Assembly: GCA_964551445.1 (NCBI GenBank)
Contig: CAZKCG010000016.1
Location: 1 to 64,000 of the forward strand
Direction: 5' to 3'
Length of the DNA stretch: 64,000 nucleotides
Source of the DNA: DAOPXV01 sp964551445
GTDB taxonomy: Bacteria; Muiribacteriota; UBA9980
Shown here one piece after another: positions 23,954 to 32,872 of the stretch (positions within the stretch are counted from its first letter, which is position 1; each line of letters begins with the position of its first letter). The notes beneath the pieces were generated by a model, which worked only from the letters and a program-made list of their open reading frames with translations, did not search any database and was not told the DNA's origin. Made by a program: the position numbers and the translations under genes.

Positions 23954-25083
23954 GTGAATTGCTGCATGTTTTACTTGTCGAAGATAACCCGGGCGATGCC
24001 GATTTGATTAAGGAACTATTATCATGCAGCACCCCCGCAAGGTACGAGATCGAGTGTATGTCTCGTCTGGCGGCGGCGCTCGAACGCGTCAAATCGGGCC
24101 GCTTCGACATAATCCTTCTGGACCTCGGGCTGCCGGACAGCGCGGGGCTTGATACGGTCCGGGCGATGCGCCGCCAGGCCGCCAACATTCCCATTGTCGT
24201 TTTGACCGGAAATGACGATGAACAAACTGGAATCGCCGCGATAAAAGAAGGCGCGCAGGATTACCTTGTAAAAGGCCAGATCGGCGAGAAACTGTTCGTG
24301 CGTTTAATAAACTATGCTATTGAGCGTAAACGCGGTGAAGACAGGATACGTCAAATTAACGAGGAACTCGAAAAACGCGTAATCGAGCGTACGATGGAAC
24401 TTGAAAATATTAACAGGGAACTGGAGTCTTTTTCGTATTCAATTTCGCACGATCTTCACGCTCCTCTTCGCGCAATCAGCGGTTTTTTAGAAATAATATA
24501 CGAGGATTACACCGATAAATTAGATGAAAAAGGAAAAGATTATATAAACCGCATCGCGGCTGCGACGAAACGCATGACGCAGCTTATAGACGCTCTGCTT
24601 ACGCTTTCTCATTTATCGCGCAGTGAAATGAAAAAAGTGAATATAAATCTAAGCAAAACAGCTAAAGCAATTGTTAAAGAACTTGCATTTAATTACCCGG
24701 AGCGCCACGTAAATTTTATATGTGTTGATGATGTTTTTGTTTTTGCTGATGAAGCCTTGATTCGAACCGCTTTGTGTAACTTGCTTAATAACGCCTGGAA
24801 GTATACAAACAAAAGGGAACTGGCTTGCGTGGAATTAGGAATGATTGAAAAAGATGGCAATTCCATCTATTTCGTTAGAGACGATGGCGTCGGATTTAAT
24901 ATGAAGTATGTAGACAAGCTCTTTATCCCGTTTCAGAGACTTCATTCTAAGAGTGATTTTGAGGGCGACGGTATCGGCCTTGCTACGGTCAGCAGGATCG
25001 TTAAACGCCATGGAGGTGAAATATGGGTGAATAGCGCGGAAGGTAAAGGCTCTATTTTCTATTTTACGCTTGGCCTGGTTTGA
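23950..25083 (+). CDS. Receiver-histidine kinase (module B, gene 3)
   Basis: 377 residues. The N-terminal receiver (about 4-125) has LVEDNPGDADL, Asp in ILLDLGLPDSAGLD, Thr in VVLTGND and Lys in YLVKGQ. A short coiled coil (EELEKRVIERTMELENINREL) precedes the HisKA (FSYSISHDLHAPLRAISGF). The HATPase has FVRDDGVGFNMKYVDKLFIPFQRLH and GDGIGLATVSRIVKRHGG. Unlike the third genes of modules A and C it has no C-terminal receiver. It ends 12 nt from the convergent cyclase gene. Being both a phosphate acceptor and a kinase of the SHDL type, it may pass the module's signal onward. Confidence 0.94.
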   Translation: MSELLHVLLVEDNPGDADLIKELLSCSTPARYEIECMSRLAAALERVKSGRFDIILLDLGLPDSAGLDTVRAMRRQAANIPIVVLTGNDDEQTGIAAIKEGAQDYLVKGQIGEKLFVRLINYAIERKRGEDRIRQINEELEKRVIERTMELENINRELESFSYSISHDLHAPLRAISGFLEIIYEDYTDKLDEKGKDYINRIAAATKRMTQLIDALLTLSHLSRSEMKKVNINLSKTAKAIVKELAFNYPERHVNFICVDDVFVFADEALIRTALCNLLNNAWKYTNKRELACVELGMIEKDGNSIYFVRDDGVGFNMKYVDKLFIPFQRLHSKSDFEGDGIGLATVSRIVKRHGGEIWVNSAEGKGSIFYFTLGLV

Positions 25084-25095
25084 TACACTAATATC

Positions 25096-26340
25096 TTAAA
25101 TTCTCTTAAGCTGAAATGCCCTTATATCTGCAAGCAGGCCTTTGACCTCGTTTTTCCGCAGCGTTTTTTCCGTGATTTTAAATTTATCCAGATATTGTTT
25201 ATTTATTTTAATTATCGCTTCGTGGACGTTGTGGCTTATGAGGATGCCGTTAACCTCTGACGCGCCCTCAAGCCTCGATGCTAAATTAATGGTGTTTCCG
25301 ACGAAAGATACTTCGATGTCTTCGTTCCCTATATTTAAAACCCATATGTCGCCTAACGCTATGCCGACCCTCGTTCCGGTGGGTATGTCCTCATCCAGCG
25401 TTTTAGTCAGTTTTGTAAGGACCCGATCGCCCAGCGCTATTAACCCTTCCGCGAGTTCTATGGCGTTAAATACGGCCATGGGGTCGTGGAAAGGATAATT
25501 AAATATAGCGAGCACCGCATCTCCTATAAATTTATCGAGCGTGCCCCCGGTGTTCCAGACCAGCTTGCGCGCCTCGCTGTAATAAATGGACATGAAATCC
25601 TTGAAAATATCCGGCGCTGCGGCCCTTATTATCGAAGAAAAATTCTGGATGTCGGAAAAAACGACTATAGTGTTGCCGCTTTTATCGCCTATTTTCAATA
25701 TATCTTCCAATTTTCTCTTCTGATTCGATAATTTTTCAATACACTTGCCTGAAAACTGCCGGTTGAGTTTCCTGCATTCGTAAGTTATGATCTTATGTTC
25801 TTCCGATTGCTTTTTATGCTCTTCATCATCTATTTTTTCAAACGCATCCAGAAACAGATCGATGCCAATGGAAGTTGCAGGCGAAATCCTTTTTTGATCA
25901 TCGGCGGGCTGTTTTTTTTCTTCGCTAAACTTCGAATCCGCGTCCGTAATAAACTCTTTGACTTCTTTTTTTGAAACGGTTTCCACGAATTCTTCAAGCG
26001 TTGCTGAAAAATTATTTATATCGGTCCATTTTAAATCAAAAACACTATTTTCATTGATCTTATAAAAAGCGTCACGCTGACCGGGAGCCGGCGGAAGAGG
26101 CGTCACCAGTAAATACATGTCTATTTTAGGCTCATTCGTTTTAAGTTTTTCAATAAACTGCCTGACGGCGCCTTCGGTCAGAATCAAGTTAGTTATCGCG
26201 TCTCTGAAGTCGATAACATAGTATCGTCCGCAATGGTCGCGTGAAACAAGTTCGGCGCCGCAGAATCCGTAAGAATTCTGTTCGTAAGTGTGGCCGAGCG
26301 TAGTTAATATGTTTTTGATTAATTCGATTCCATTTAACAT
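25096..26340 (-). CDS. Class III adenylate/guanylate cyclase with novel N-terminal domain
   Basis: 414 residues. The C-terminal cyclase domain (about 220-410) has VVFSDIQNFSS (first metal Asp), GTLDKFIGDAVLAIF (Lys for the purine, second metal Asp), GIALGDIWVLNIG and FVGNTINLASRLE (transition-state Asn and Arg). Both metal ligands and the catalytic pair are present, so it should be active. The second base-selecting position is Ser (EVSFVGN), which leaves ATP versus GTP open. The first 165 residues (HTYEQNSYGFCGAEL, CGRYYVIDFRDAI) form a domain I do not recognise. A charged linker follows. It is the last gene of a compact operon (32720 to 25096), only 2 nt after the receiver at 26343. The receiver may control cyclase activity in trans (inference). 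Confidence 0.9.
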   Translation of the reverse strand: MLNGIELIKNILTTLGHTYEQNSYGFCGAELVSRDHCGRYYVIDFRDAITNLILTEGAVRQFIEKLKTNEPKIDMYLLVTPLPPAPGQRDAFYKINENSVFDLKWTDINNFSATLEEFVETVSKKEVKEFITDADSKFSEEKKQPADDQKRISPATSIGIDLFLDAFEKIDDEEHKKQSEEHKIITYECRKLNRQFSGKCIEKLSNQKRKLEDILKIGDKSGNTIVVFSDIQNFSSIIRAAAPDIFKDFMSIYYSEARKLVWNTGGTLDKFIGDAVLAIFNYPFHDPMAVFNAIELAEGLIALGDRVLTKLTKTLDEDIPTGTRVGIALGDIWVLNIGNEDIEVSFVGNTINLASRLEGASEVNGILISHNVHEAIIKINKQYLDKFKITEKTLRKNEVKGLLADIRAFQLKRI

Positions 26341-26342
26341 TT

Positions 26343-26771
26343 TTAGTTTTTCACCATATTGCCGCGGTTATTTTTATTGTTCAGATCGATCATAAGCACC
26401 TTTGAAGCTATGCTCACAATAAGATCCGGGTCGAAAGGCTTGGTGACGTACATATCGACGCCGGATTCAAACCCCTTTTTCCTGTCCGCTTCCTGGCCTT
26501 TAGCGGTCAGCATGACGACATGCGTTTTGTTTTCACCGAATAATTCAGGTAATTCGATCTTCATTTTTTCGAATACTTCATATCCGTTCATAAAAGGCAT
26601 CATGATATCGAGAAAAACAAGATTCGGACGGTGTTTTTTGATTAATTCGAACGCCGCGCGCCCGTCCCCGGCGAAAATTATCTCGACGCCCAGATCTTCA
26701 AAATCCTCAAGGGTTTGAGACAAAAGGATCCTTATAGCAAGCTGGTCGTCGGCAAGTAATATTGATTTCAC
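26343..26771 (-). CDS. Single-domain response regulator next to the cyclase
   Basis: 142 residues. It has SILLADDQ, Asp in LVFLDIMMPFMNGYEVF, Thr in VVMLTAKG and Lys in YVTKPFDP. Start is GTG with ribosome site GGAGG 4-5 nt away. It lies 2 nt before the cyclase gene and 25 nt after the GAF protein, inside the signalling operon. It resembles the receiver at 27714 (TAKGQEADRKKGFESGVDMYVTKPFDPD against TAKGQEIDRKKGFEAGVDVYLNKPFDPD), so the two arose by duplication. The absence of an output domain suggests protein-protein control. Confidence 0.94.
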   Translation of the reverse strand: MKSILLADDQLAIRILLSQTLEDFEDLGVEIIFAGDGRAAFELIKKHRPNLVFLDIMMPFMNGYEVFEKMKIELPELFGENKTHVVMLTAKGQEADRKKGFESGVDMYVTKPFDPDLIVSIASKVLMIDLNNKNNRGNMVKN

Positions 26772-26796
26772 AAAACCTCCCTGGCAAAGCCTGTTT

Positions 26797-27717
26797 TTAA
26801 GAAAAATGAAACTGTTCGAGTAAAAAAAACGATTTGACCTCGTCGTAAAGCCGCGCGTTCTCTATTGCCATAGCCCCGTATGCAGCGAGCGTTCCTAAAA
26901 GTTTAGCTTCTTCGGAGCTGTATTTTTTATCGCCTCTGTGTCCGAGAACTATAATGCCGACGATATTTTTTTTAATTTTTAAGGGTGAAAAAATGATGGA
27001 TCTGATCTTGATGTCCGGTCCGGAAAACCTTTTATCTGAGGCTATATCGTTAATTATTTCTCCGTGCGGAGAGTTATTTTCGTTTTTCTCCCCGGTTTCC
27101 GGAAGTGTTTCAGCGTTAAGCGCCAGCCATTTTGTTTTGCATGAATTTTCATCGGTTAATGGTTCCTTTTTTTCGTTCTTTTTTTTGAAACAGTCAGTCA
27201 GTTTCCATATTTCCAGGATCCGGTCCAGCACATCCTGATTTATGTCGGTTCCAACCTCAAAAGTCATTTGGAAGGCGCCGCCGTCGGGGTTGCGTAAAAA
27301 TATGGCGCCGGAAGTGAAGTTTATCATCTGCCCGGCTTCTTTGAATACGAGAGCCGCCGCTTCTTTCAAATTGATCCCCGCCATTAATTTTTCGGATACT
27401 TTGAAAAACAGATTTATCTCTTTGTATTTTTTCAAAATTTCATCCGCCAGGCTTCTTTTTTCTATTTCCGAATTTAAAAGATGAATTATAACGGAAACGA
27501 ACGCGGGCAAAGTTTTGCCGCCCGAGATCCGGCACGCCGATCCGTCCGTGAGATGGACGCTTTCCTCGAATGATGATTCCTGAAGGCTTTGTCCGCCAAA
27601 GATAAAGTCCCGCTCACAGGCCGATATGCCAAAAGGCGAACCCGTCGAACAGGCAAGATCGTTAAGCGACGCCGATACGCTTTTTTTCCCGAGTATTTTT
27701 ATTAACGCTCCATTCAT
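26797..27717 (-). CDS. GAF-domain protein, paralogue of the HD protein N-terminus
   Basis: 306 residues. The N-terminal region (1-85) resembles that of the 28188 protein: a short PocR-like segment, then PAFVSVIIHLLNSEIEKRSLADEILKKYKEINLF. The GAF domain (about 105-295) carries AIFLRNPDGGAFQM, EIINDIASDKRF and SPLKIKKNIVGIIVLGHRG. A low-complexity insertion of about 50 residues (FKKKNEKKEPLTDENSC to EKNENNSPH) interrupts it. There is no catalytic domain, so it looks like the sensory half of the 28188 protein. The gene overlaps the receiver at 27714 by 4 nt, which makes a receiver-GAF protein unit likely. Ligand unknown. Confidence 0.85.
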   Translation of the reverse strand: MNGALIKILGKKSVSASLNDLACSTGSPFGISACERDFIFGGQSLQESSFEESVHLTDGSACRISGGKTLPAFVSVIIHLLNSEIEKRSLADEILKKYKEINLFFKVSEKLMAGINLKEAAALVFKEAGQMINFTSGAIFLRNPDGGAFQMTFEVGTDINQDVLDRILEIWKLTDCFKKKNEKKEPLTDENSCKTKWLALNAETLPETGEKNENNSPHGEIINDIASDKRFSGPDIKIRSIIFSPLKIKKNIVGIIVLGHRGDKKYSSEEAKLLGTLAAYGAMAIENARLYDEVKSFFLLEQFHFS

Positions 27718-28160
27718 ATTTTTAATATTTCACCCGCCAACTTGACAATGACGTCCGGATCGAAAGGTTTGTTAAGATAGACGTCCACTCCCGCTTCAAA
27801 TCCCTTCTTCCGGTCAATTTCCTGTCCCTTTGCCGTTAACATTACTATGTAGACTTCTTTCATCTGCCATTCTTTTTTTACCTGCCGGCATACTTCATAA
27901 CCGGATTCGTTCTTCTGTCTCGGTTCTTCAAAGTTTTTAAGTTCTTTATTTTTACCGCAAACTTCATAACCCGAGAGCGTAGGCATCATTACGTCGAGAA
28001 ATACCAGATCCGGTTTTTTCGCTTTTATTATTTCCAGTGCCTTATCTCCATTTTCAGCCATAAGTATCTCGACGCCCTGTTCTTCAAATTCTTCAAGGGT
28101 CTGTTCGAGCAAAATTCTTAGATGCGGTTCATCATCGACAATGAGAATTTTTTTTGACAT
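27714..28160 (-). CDS. Single-domain response regulator with internal duplication/insertion
   Basis: 148 residues. The receiver has ILIVDDE, Asp in LVFLDVMMPTLSGYEVC, Thr in IVMLTAKG and Lys in YLNKPFDP. After SGYEVC there is an extra 23-residue stretch that ends with a second SGYEVC, placing an insertion directly behind the phosphorylation loop, where the paralogue at 26343 has none. The insert is in frame and hydrophilic. It may be a tolerated slip duplication or may alter partner contacts. The ribosome site GAAGGAGG is strong. It overlaps 26797 by 4 nt. Confidence 0.92.
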   Translation of the reverse strand: MSKKILIVDDEPHLRILLEQTLEEFEEQGVEILMAENGDKALEIIKAKKPDLVFLDVMMPTLSGYEVCGKNKELKNFEEPRQKNESGYEVCRQVKKEWQMKEVYIVMLTAKGQEIDRKKGFEAGVDVYLNKPFDPDVIVKLAGEILKI

Positions 28161-28187
28161 TTTACCTCCTTCAATTTTTAATTTTAC

Positions 28188-29459
28188 CTATATTTTTTTA
28201 CCGTATGCTTTAAATAATGCCATGACCACGTCGGAGTCGTAAAGCGTGTTGGCGCTCTTAAGAACATCCTCCAGCGAACGGCTCACGTTAAGGCCGAATT
28301 CGGAGGATGAATGTTCGAACGCGTCCGCTACGGCTATGATCCTTGAATTCAATGGTATTTCGGCGCCTTTCAGCCCGTCCGGAAATCCGGTGCCGTTAAA
28401 ATTTTCATGATGATGTTTTATGCCGGGTATTATAGGTTTTAAGTATTTAACGTGCTCAACTACTTTTACCGAGTTGGCGGGATGTTCTTTATAGTTGGAC
28501 TCATTGGTTTTAATTTTACCTATATCGTGTAAAAGGGCGGTGATCTTCAAAAGAAGAAGGTCTTTCCGTGAAAGGCCGAGCTGTTTTCCGATCTCGACGG
28601 CGCATTCGCTTACGCGTCTGGAATGTCCTTCGCTTCCGTGTTCCATTTTTTCGACGGTTTCTATAAGCGCGTGGACGGTTTCGGCGAATGAATCGCGGAG
28701 ATCCTCGAATAACTGAGCGTTTTTAATAACTGATGAAGCCTGAAGCGCAAGCGATCTTAAAAGTTTCAGATCGCCGGCGTTATAAACATGATCGCCCGAA
28801 TTCGTAAGCGATATCACACCCAGAGGGTGCTCGATAAATTTTAAAGGAATATACATTATGGATTTTATTTTGTCGCATGACTCGCCAAATCTCTTGTCGG
28901 AGGAAACATCGTTTATTATTTCGGATTTAGCGAAAACCATTTCGCCGTATTCACTATAATATTTGATCATTGCCTGCCACGCGCAATCGGTGCCGAATTT
29001 GGAAACGCATTCAAGCGCGGCTTTGTTTTCATTGAAAAGCAGAACGGCGGCGCTGGTACATTTTATTATCCTTCGGGCTTTTTCCAGAACGAAATCGGAT
29101 ATTTCTTTGAGATCGACGGAGGTGGCGATCTTTTCAGATATGTCGTAAAATAAGTTGATCTCCCTGTATCGGTCGAGCGTTTCAGCCGCAAGTCTGACTT
29201 TTTCAATTTCAGAGTTGATAATATGAGTTACGAGCGGAATAATTATATCGACTTTTTTGTTGGCGACCAGCCAGCACTGGACTTCGCCGGAAATTTGGAG
29301 CGCATGATAATTCGCGGCCGAATCGTGAACTTTGTCGCCGTAAATGAGTTCGCCATCGGCGTTCTTTATGGATACAAGGCTTCCCGTGAGTTTGACCAGA
29401 TCGTCGATCAATTGGGCGACCCTTTTTTTGATCAGTATTTTTTTAATATCGACTACCAT
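28188..29459 (-). CDS. GAF-HD (HD-GYP-like) phosphohydrolase
   Basis: 423 residues. The N-terminal segment (1-70) is PocR-like in outline (LVKLTGSLVSIKNADGELIYGD), followed by a coiled coil. The GAF domain (about 105-255) contains AAVLLFNENKAALECVSKFG and MYIPLKFIEHPLGVISL. The HD domain (about 265-420) has HSRRVSECA, HDIGKI, HHHENFNGTGFPDGLKG and SRIIAVADAFE. The layout is that of HD-GYP c-di-GMP phosphodiesterases, with GFP in place of GYP and a shortened stretch after HDIGKI. Hydrolysis of c-di-GMP is thus plausible but not certain. It is the second gene of the operon that also carries a class III cyclase, so this locus may handle two nucleotide messengers. Ribosome site GGAGG is well placed. 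Confidence 0.9.
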   Translation of the reverse strand: MVVDIKKILIKKRVAQLIDDLVKLTGSLVSIKNADGELIYGDKVHDSAANYHALQISGEVQCWLVANKKVDIIIPLVTHIINSEIEKVRLAAETLDRYREINLFYDISEKIATSVDLKEISDFVLEKARRIIKCTSAAVLLFNENKAALECVSKFGTDCAWQAMIKYYSEYGEMVFAKSEIINDVSSDKRFGESCDKIKSIMYIPLKFIEHPLGVISLTNSGDHVYNAGDLKLLRSLALQASSVIKNAQLFEDLRDSFAETVHALIETVEKMEHGSEGHSRRVSECAVEIGKQLGLSRKDLLLLKITALLHDIGKIKTNESNYKEHPANSVKVVEHVKYLKPIIPGIKHHHENFNGTGFPDGLKGAEIPLNSRIIAVADAFEHSSSEFGLNVSRSLEDVLKSANTLYDSDVVMALFKAYGKKI

Positions 29460-29501
29460 ATTTTAAGACCTCCGGATAAATTCGGTCGTAGTAAATTGAC
29501 G

Positions 29502-32500
29502 CTATGATTTTTTATCGAAGTCGTGCACGAGAGGCAGCGAAAAAGAAAAAACGCTTCCTTTTCCAGGTTCGCTTTCTACCCATATTCTGCCGCCGTGATA
29601 TTCAACGATCTGTTTACAGATGGCAAGCCCGAGACCCGTTCCCTGAGGCTTATCCGAGAGCGTATCGCACACCTGTTTGAATTTGTCGAAAACGGCTTCG
29701 TGTTCGGCTTCTGGCACGCCTATTCCGGTGTCCGATACGCTTATAACTATAGACTCATCTTTTTTAAATGCGCATACCTTAACGCATCCTTCGGGTGTGA
29801 ATTTAACCGCGTTTGAAATCAAATTTATAATAACCTGCAGCAGCCGGTCAAAATCTCCGTTAAATTCGGCAAGCTCTTTTTCGATCTCGATGCCATGTTC
29901 CAGATTTTTCTTTAAAAACAGCGATTCTGTGGCGCTCATGGCTCTTTCTATAAGCGATTCGACGGTGAACAGCCGTATGTTCCAGTTGATCTTTCCGGCC
30001 TCCATTTTCGCGATATCTAAAACGTCATTGATAAGCGCCGTCAATCTTTCACTTTCGGAATCGATTATGTTCAGGTTATCCATTATCTGCCTGAAATTTT
30101 TTTTGGTTTTTTCGTCGCTGGCCTCGAGCGCTTCGGTGATACCGCCCTTCGCTTTTTTCTTTATAATTTTGGTAAAGCCCATGATGGATGTGAGCGGCGT
30201 TCTTAACTCATGTGAAACTGTCGATAAAAAGTCGGTTTTCAGTTTGTCCAGTTCTTTAAGTTTTTCGTGGGCCTTTTTCAGTTCTTCTTCCGATTTTTTC
30301 CTCTGTATGATCTTCCACATGCCGTGCATCAAAATATTGAATTGTTTCAGGTCCGATTCGTTATAATTAGTGGGCTTGTTGGCGACGCCGGCCGCCGCGA
30401 CGATCGTATCGCCTTCGATAATGGGTATGCTCATATATTTTTTTATCGGAATATGGCCAAAAGGTAATTTTTTTGGAATGGCGGTAAAATTTTCGTAATC
30501 GTTAATAATGAAAGGTCCGCAACTTTTAACGGCCTCAAATAATATACTCGTATTTTCAAGATCGAACATTAAAGGTTTGTCCGGCATCTGGCATTGCTCC
30601 ATAACTTCATGGGACCAGGCTGCCACGTTGAATTTAGTGCAATCTGTTTCGTCCATGAATGCGAGAAATCCTATTTTGCTGCCGGTCAGTTTAATAACTT
30701 CGCTCATGGCGTAGTCGCTTAATTTTTCAAATGAGATGTTTTCATGCATCTGGCTCAATTTTAACATCGATTCCATTTGAATGTTATTTATTTCGAGTTC
30801 GCGCTCGTCCTGTTTAAGCCTTGTGATATTTTCGTACTTTAAAACGACAAAAGATCTGTCATTGTTATCAAACCCTGAAAATGTCACCGCGTACCAATAA
30901 AATTGATCATTGCGAAGCAGCGAATATTCGTAAGAATAATCTGTGCCTTTTCGAGTTAACAAAGCGCATAATTTACTTTTGAGTTTCGTTGAAATGTCAT
31001 TGTATTCTAAAGCGATGTTATCGAGATAATCGAAATAATTTGATCCGCATATAAGCTTTTCACCGTGAAACGGGTTCTCGTCATTCATGGCCCAGGACTC
31101 GTTGGTAAATATTATCTGGCCGTTCTCGTCGATTATTGCGGTGGGTTCGATTATGGAGTCTATGGATGATTTAAGAAACGTGTGAGATTGTTTAATGGCG
31201 TTCTCGGTTTCGCGATATGACGAAACGTCGGATAAAATTGCGGCGAAGAACCCTGGTGCGGGGCTGTAAATAAAAGCGTTGAACCATCTTTGATATTCTT
31301 CAAAATAAAATTCGTTGCGAAATGATATTCTGGATGTTGCGACCCCTGAGCAGGATGTGATAAAATTTTTGGCCGCCGCTGACTTGCCTAATATTTTCGA
31401 AGCATTCTGACCGATAATATCTTTTGCTTTTAAATTTATTAAAGATTCAAAAGATGCGTTCACCTCGGTAAAAATAAAATTGCAGGAATCGTTATAATCG
31501 CGACCGCGCGGCAAGGCAACGCCGACTATAAAGTTGTCGAACATATTTTCAAAAAGCTGCCTGTATTTGGATTCATTTTCTTTAAGTTCTTTTTCGATTT
31601 TTTTCTGTTCGCTTATGTCGGTGATCGAACATACCGCCTGAAAAGTCTCTTCGATAAGGCCGATATTCATTATCACGTCGAGAATTTCACCGAATCTGTT
31701 CCTGAATTTTAATTTAAAACTCTGAAGGCTGCCGGGTGATGTATTCAGATCGATATCGTCGTAAGTTAAATGGCCTGTATCACCTTCTTTCAATAAAAAT
31801 TCGAAAAGATTTTTCTGGTTTTTCAGTTCATCACCGTCGTAACCTGAAAAGAATTCAAATTCTTTATTGACCAGAGTGATCGTAAAATCTGATTCCACTA
31901 TCAAGAGGGAAGAGCCTGTTGATTCGAATATCGCTTTATATCTGCTTTCAGAGTCTTTCAGAGCAGTTTCAATGATTTTTTTCTCGGTTATATCGATGAC
32001 CGCAAGGTATATAAAGCTTATAGCACGATAATTTATAATGTCAGCGTGTATCTCGACATCTCTGATTTCACCTGAACTTATACGGTGGCTGCATTGAAAT
32101 ACATTTTTTTCTCCGAACATCACCCGTTCGATCTCTTTCATCACTTCTTTTTTATCGGCGACATCCAGATCATAAATTGACATATTCTTATATATGCCGG
32201 GTTCATAACCGTAAAAATCGATTGCCTTTTTATTTATGTCTATTATCATGCCGGTTTCAGGGTCAATGTATAATTTAGGTATCGACCCTTTTTCGAATTC
32301 CTGTTTATAAAGAATCTGCTGTTTATTTAATTCGTCTTCGATCTTTTTGAATTTGGCGATGGTTTTTATAACGAATATGTAATTTACTACATCGTTATCT
32401 TCGCCTTTTATAAAGTTGACCCTGAAAGATATCGGAAATTGGCTGCCGTCCTTTTTATAGGCATAATCCTCACCCGTCAGGCCGCTTCCTGAAGAACTGA

Positions 32501-32720
32501 GAAAAATATTAGACTCTTCGTCTTCGCTGAAATTGTTTTTAAATAATATTTCGGAGGGTGTTCCTATTATTTCAGACTCGCTATATCCAAAAATAGAACA
32601 AAAAGACTCGTTAACAAAGATAATAGAACCGCCGGCATCGCAAATAATGACGGCGTCCTCAATTGATTTGAATACGGCAATGCTTAATATATTATCGATT
32701 TTTTCATCGCAGTTTATCAT
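29502..32720 (-). CDS. Large cytosolic multi-PAS/GAF histidine kinase
   Basis: 1072 residues without membrane segments. At least five PAS-like domains run from about 10 to 655, beginning FKSIEDAVIICDAGGSIIFVNE, YIDPETGMIIDINKKAIDFYG, IFESTGSSLLIVES, LFENMFDNFIVGVALP and SIIEPTAIIDENGQIIFTNE. A GAF domain follows (about 680-840) with IGFLAFMDETDCTKFNVAAWS and KYMSIPIIEGDTIVAAAGVANKP. The HisKA is FLSTVSHELRTPLTSIMGF and the HATPase has DTGIGVPEAEHEAVFDKFKQV and GTGLGLAICKQIVEYHGG. No receiver is present. It heads the operon that continues 28188, 27714, 26797, 26343 and 25096, so its likely targets are the two single receivers there. The promoter is at 32812-32840. No clear ribosome site precedes the ATG. 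Confidence 0.94.
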   Translation of the reverse strand: MINCDEKIDNILSIAVFKSIEDAVIICDAGGSIIFVNESFCSIFGYSESEIIGTPSEILFKNNFSEDEESNIFLSSSGSGLTGEDYAYKKDGSQFPISFRVNFIKGEDNDVVNYIFVIKTIAKFKKIEDELNKQQILYKQEFEKGSIPKLYIDPETGMIIDINKKAIDFYGYEPGIYKNMSIYDLDVADKKEVMKEIERVMFGEKNVFQCSHRISSGEIRDVEIHADIINYRAISFIYLAVIDITEKKIIETALKDSESRYKAIFESTGSSLLIVESDFTITLVNKEFEFFSGYDGDELKNQKNLFEFLLKEGDTGHLTYDDIDLNTSPGSLQSFKLKFRNRFGEILDVIMNIGLIEETFQAVCSITDISEQKKIEKELKENESKYRQLFENMFDNFIVGVALPRGRDYNDSCNFIFTEVNASFESLINLKAKDIIGQNASKILGKSAAAKNFITSCSGVATSRISFRNEFYFEEYQRWFNAFIYSPAPGFFAAILSDVSSYRETENAIKQSHTFLKSSIDSIIEPTAIIDENGQIIFTNESWAMNDENPFHGEKLICGSNYFDYLDNIALEYNDISTKLKSKLCALLTRKGTDYSYEYSLLRNDQFYWYAVTFSGFDNNDRSFVVLKYENITRLKQDERELEINNIQMESMLKLSQMHENISFEKLSDYAMSEVIKLTGSKIGFLAFMDETDCTKFNVAAWSHEVMEQCQMPDKPLMFDLENTSILFEAVKSCGPFIINDYENFTAIPKKLPFGHIPIKKYMSIPIIEGDTIVAAAGVANKPTNYNESDLKQFNILMHGMWKIIQRKKSEEELKKAHEKLKELDKLKTDFLSTVSHELRTPLTSIMGFTKIIKKKAKGGITEALEASDEKTKKNFRQIMDNLNIIDSESERLTALINDVLDIAKMEAGKINWNIRLFTVESLIERAMSATESLFLKKNLEHGIEIEKELAEFNGDFDRLLQVIINLISNAVKFTPEGCVKVCAFKKDESIVISVSDTGIGVPEAEHEAVFDKFKQVCDTLSDKPQGTGLGLAICKQIVEYHGGRIWVESEPGKGSVFSFSLPLVHDFDKKS

Positions 32721-32811
32721 AACAGCATTTACAACATTATTCTTTAAATAACAATATTTATGATACTAATGGTCTTTAGTAAAATTACGCGACTATTTAG
32801 CACATACAAGT

Positions 32812-32840
32812 ATAATACATAACAAACAGGATAAAGTCAA
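32812..32840 (-). promoter_or_regulatory. Sigma-70 promoter of the kinase-HD-cyclase operon
   Basis: Minus strand TTGACT (32835-32840), 17 nt, TATTAT (32812-32817). The leader to the ATG at 32720 is about 85 nt. It lies between this operon and the end of the next upstream gene at 32873. Confidence 0.65.
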
Positions 32841-32872
32841 GGGAATGATTTTTATTGAAAATCACCCTGTTT

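Noticed and set aside
29677..30366. 229-codon + strand frame inside the large kinase gene
   Set aside because: Antisense of HisKA/HATPase coding sequence; Ser/Phe-rich and no start signals.
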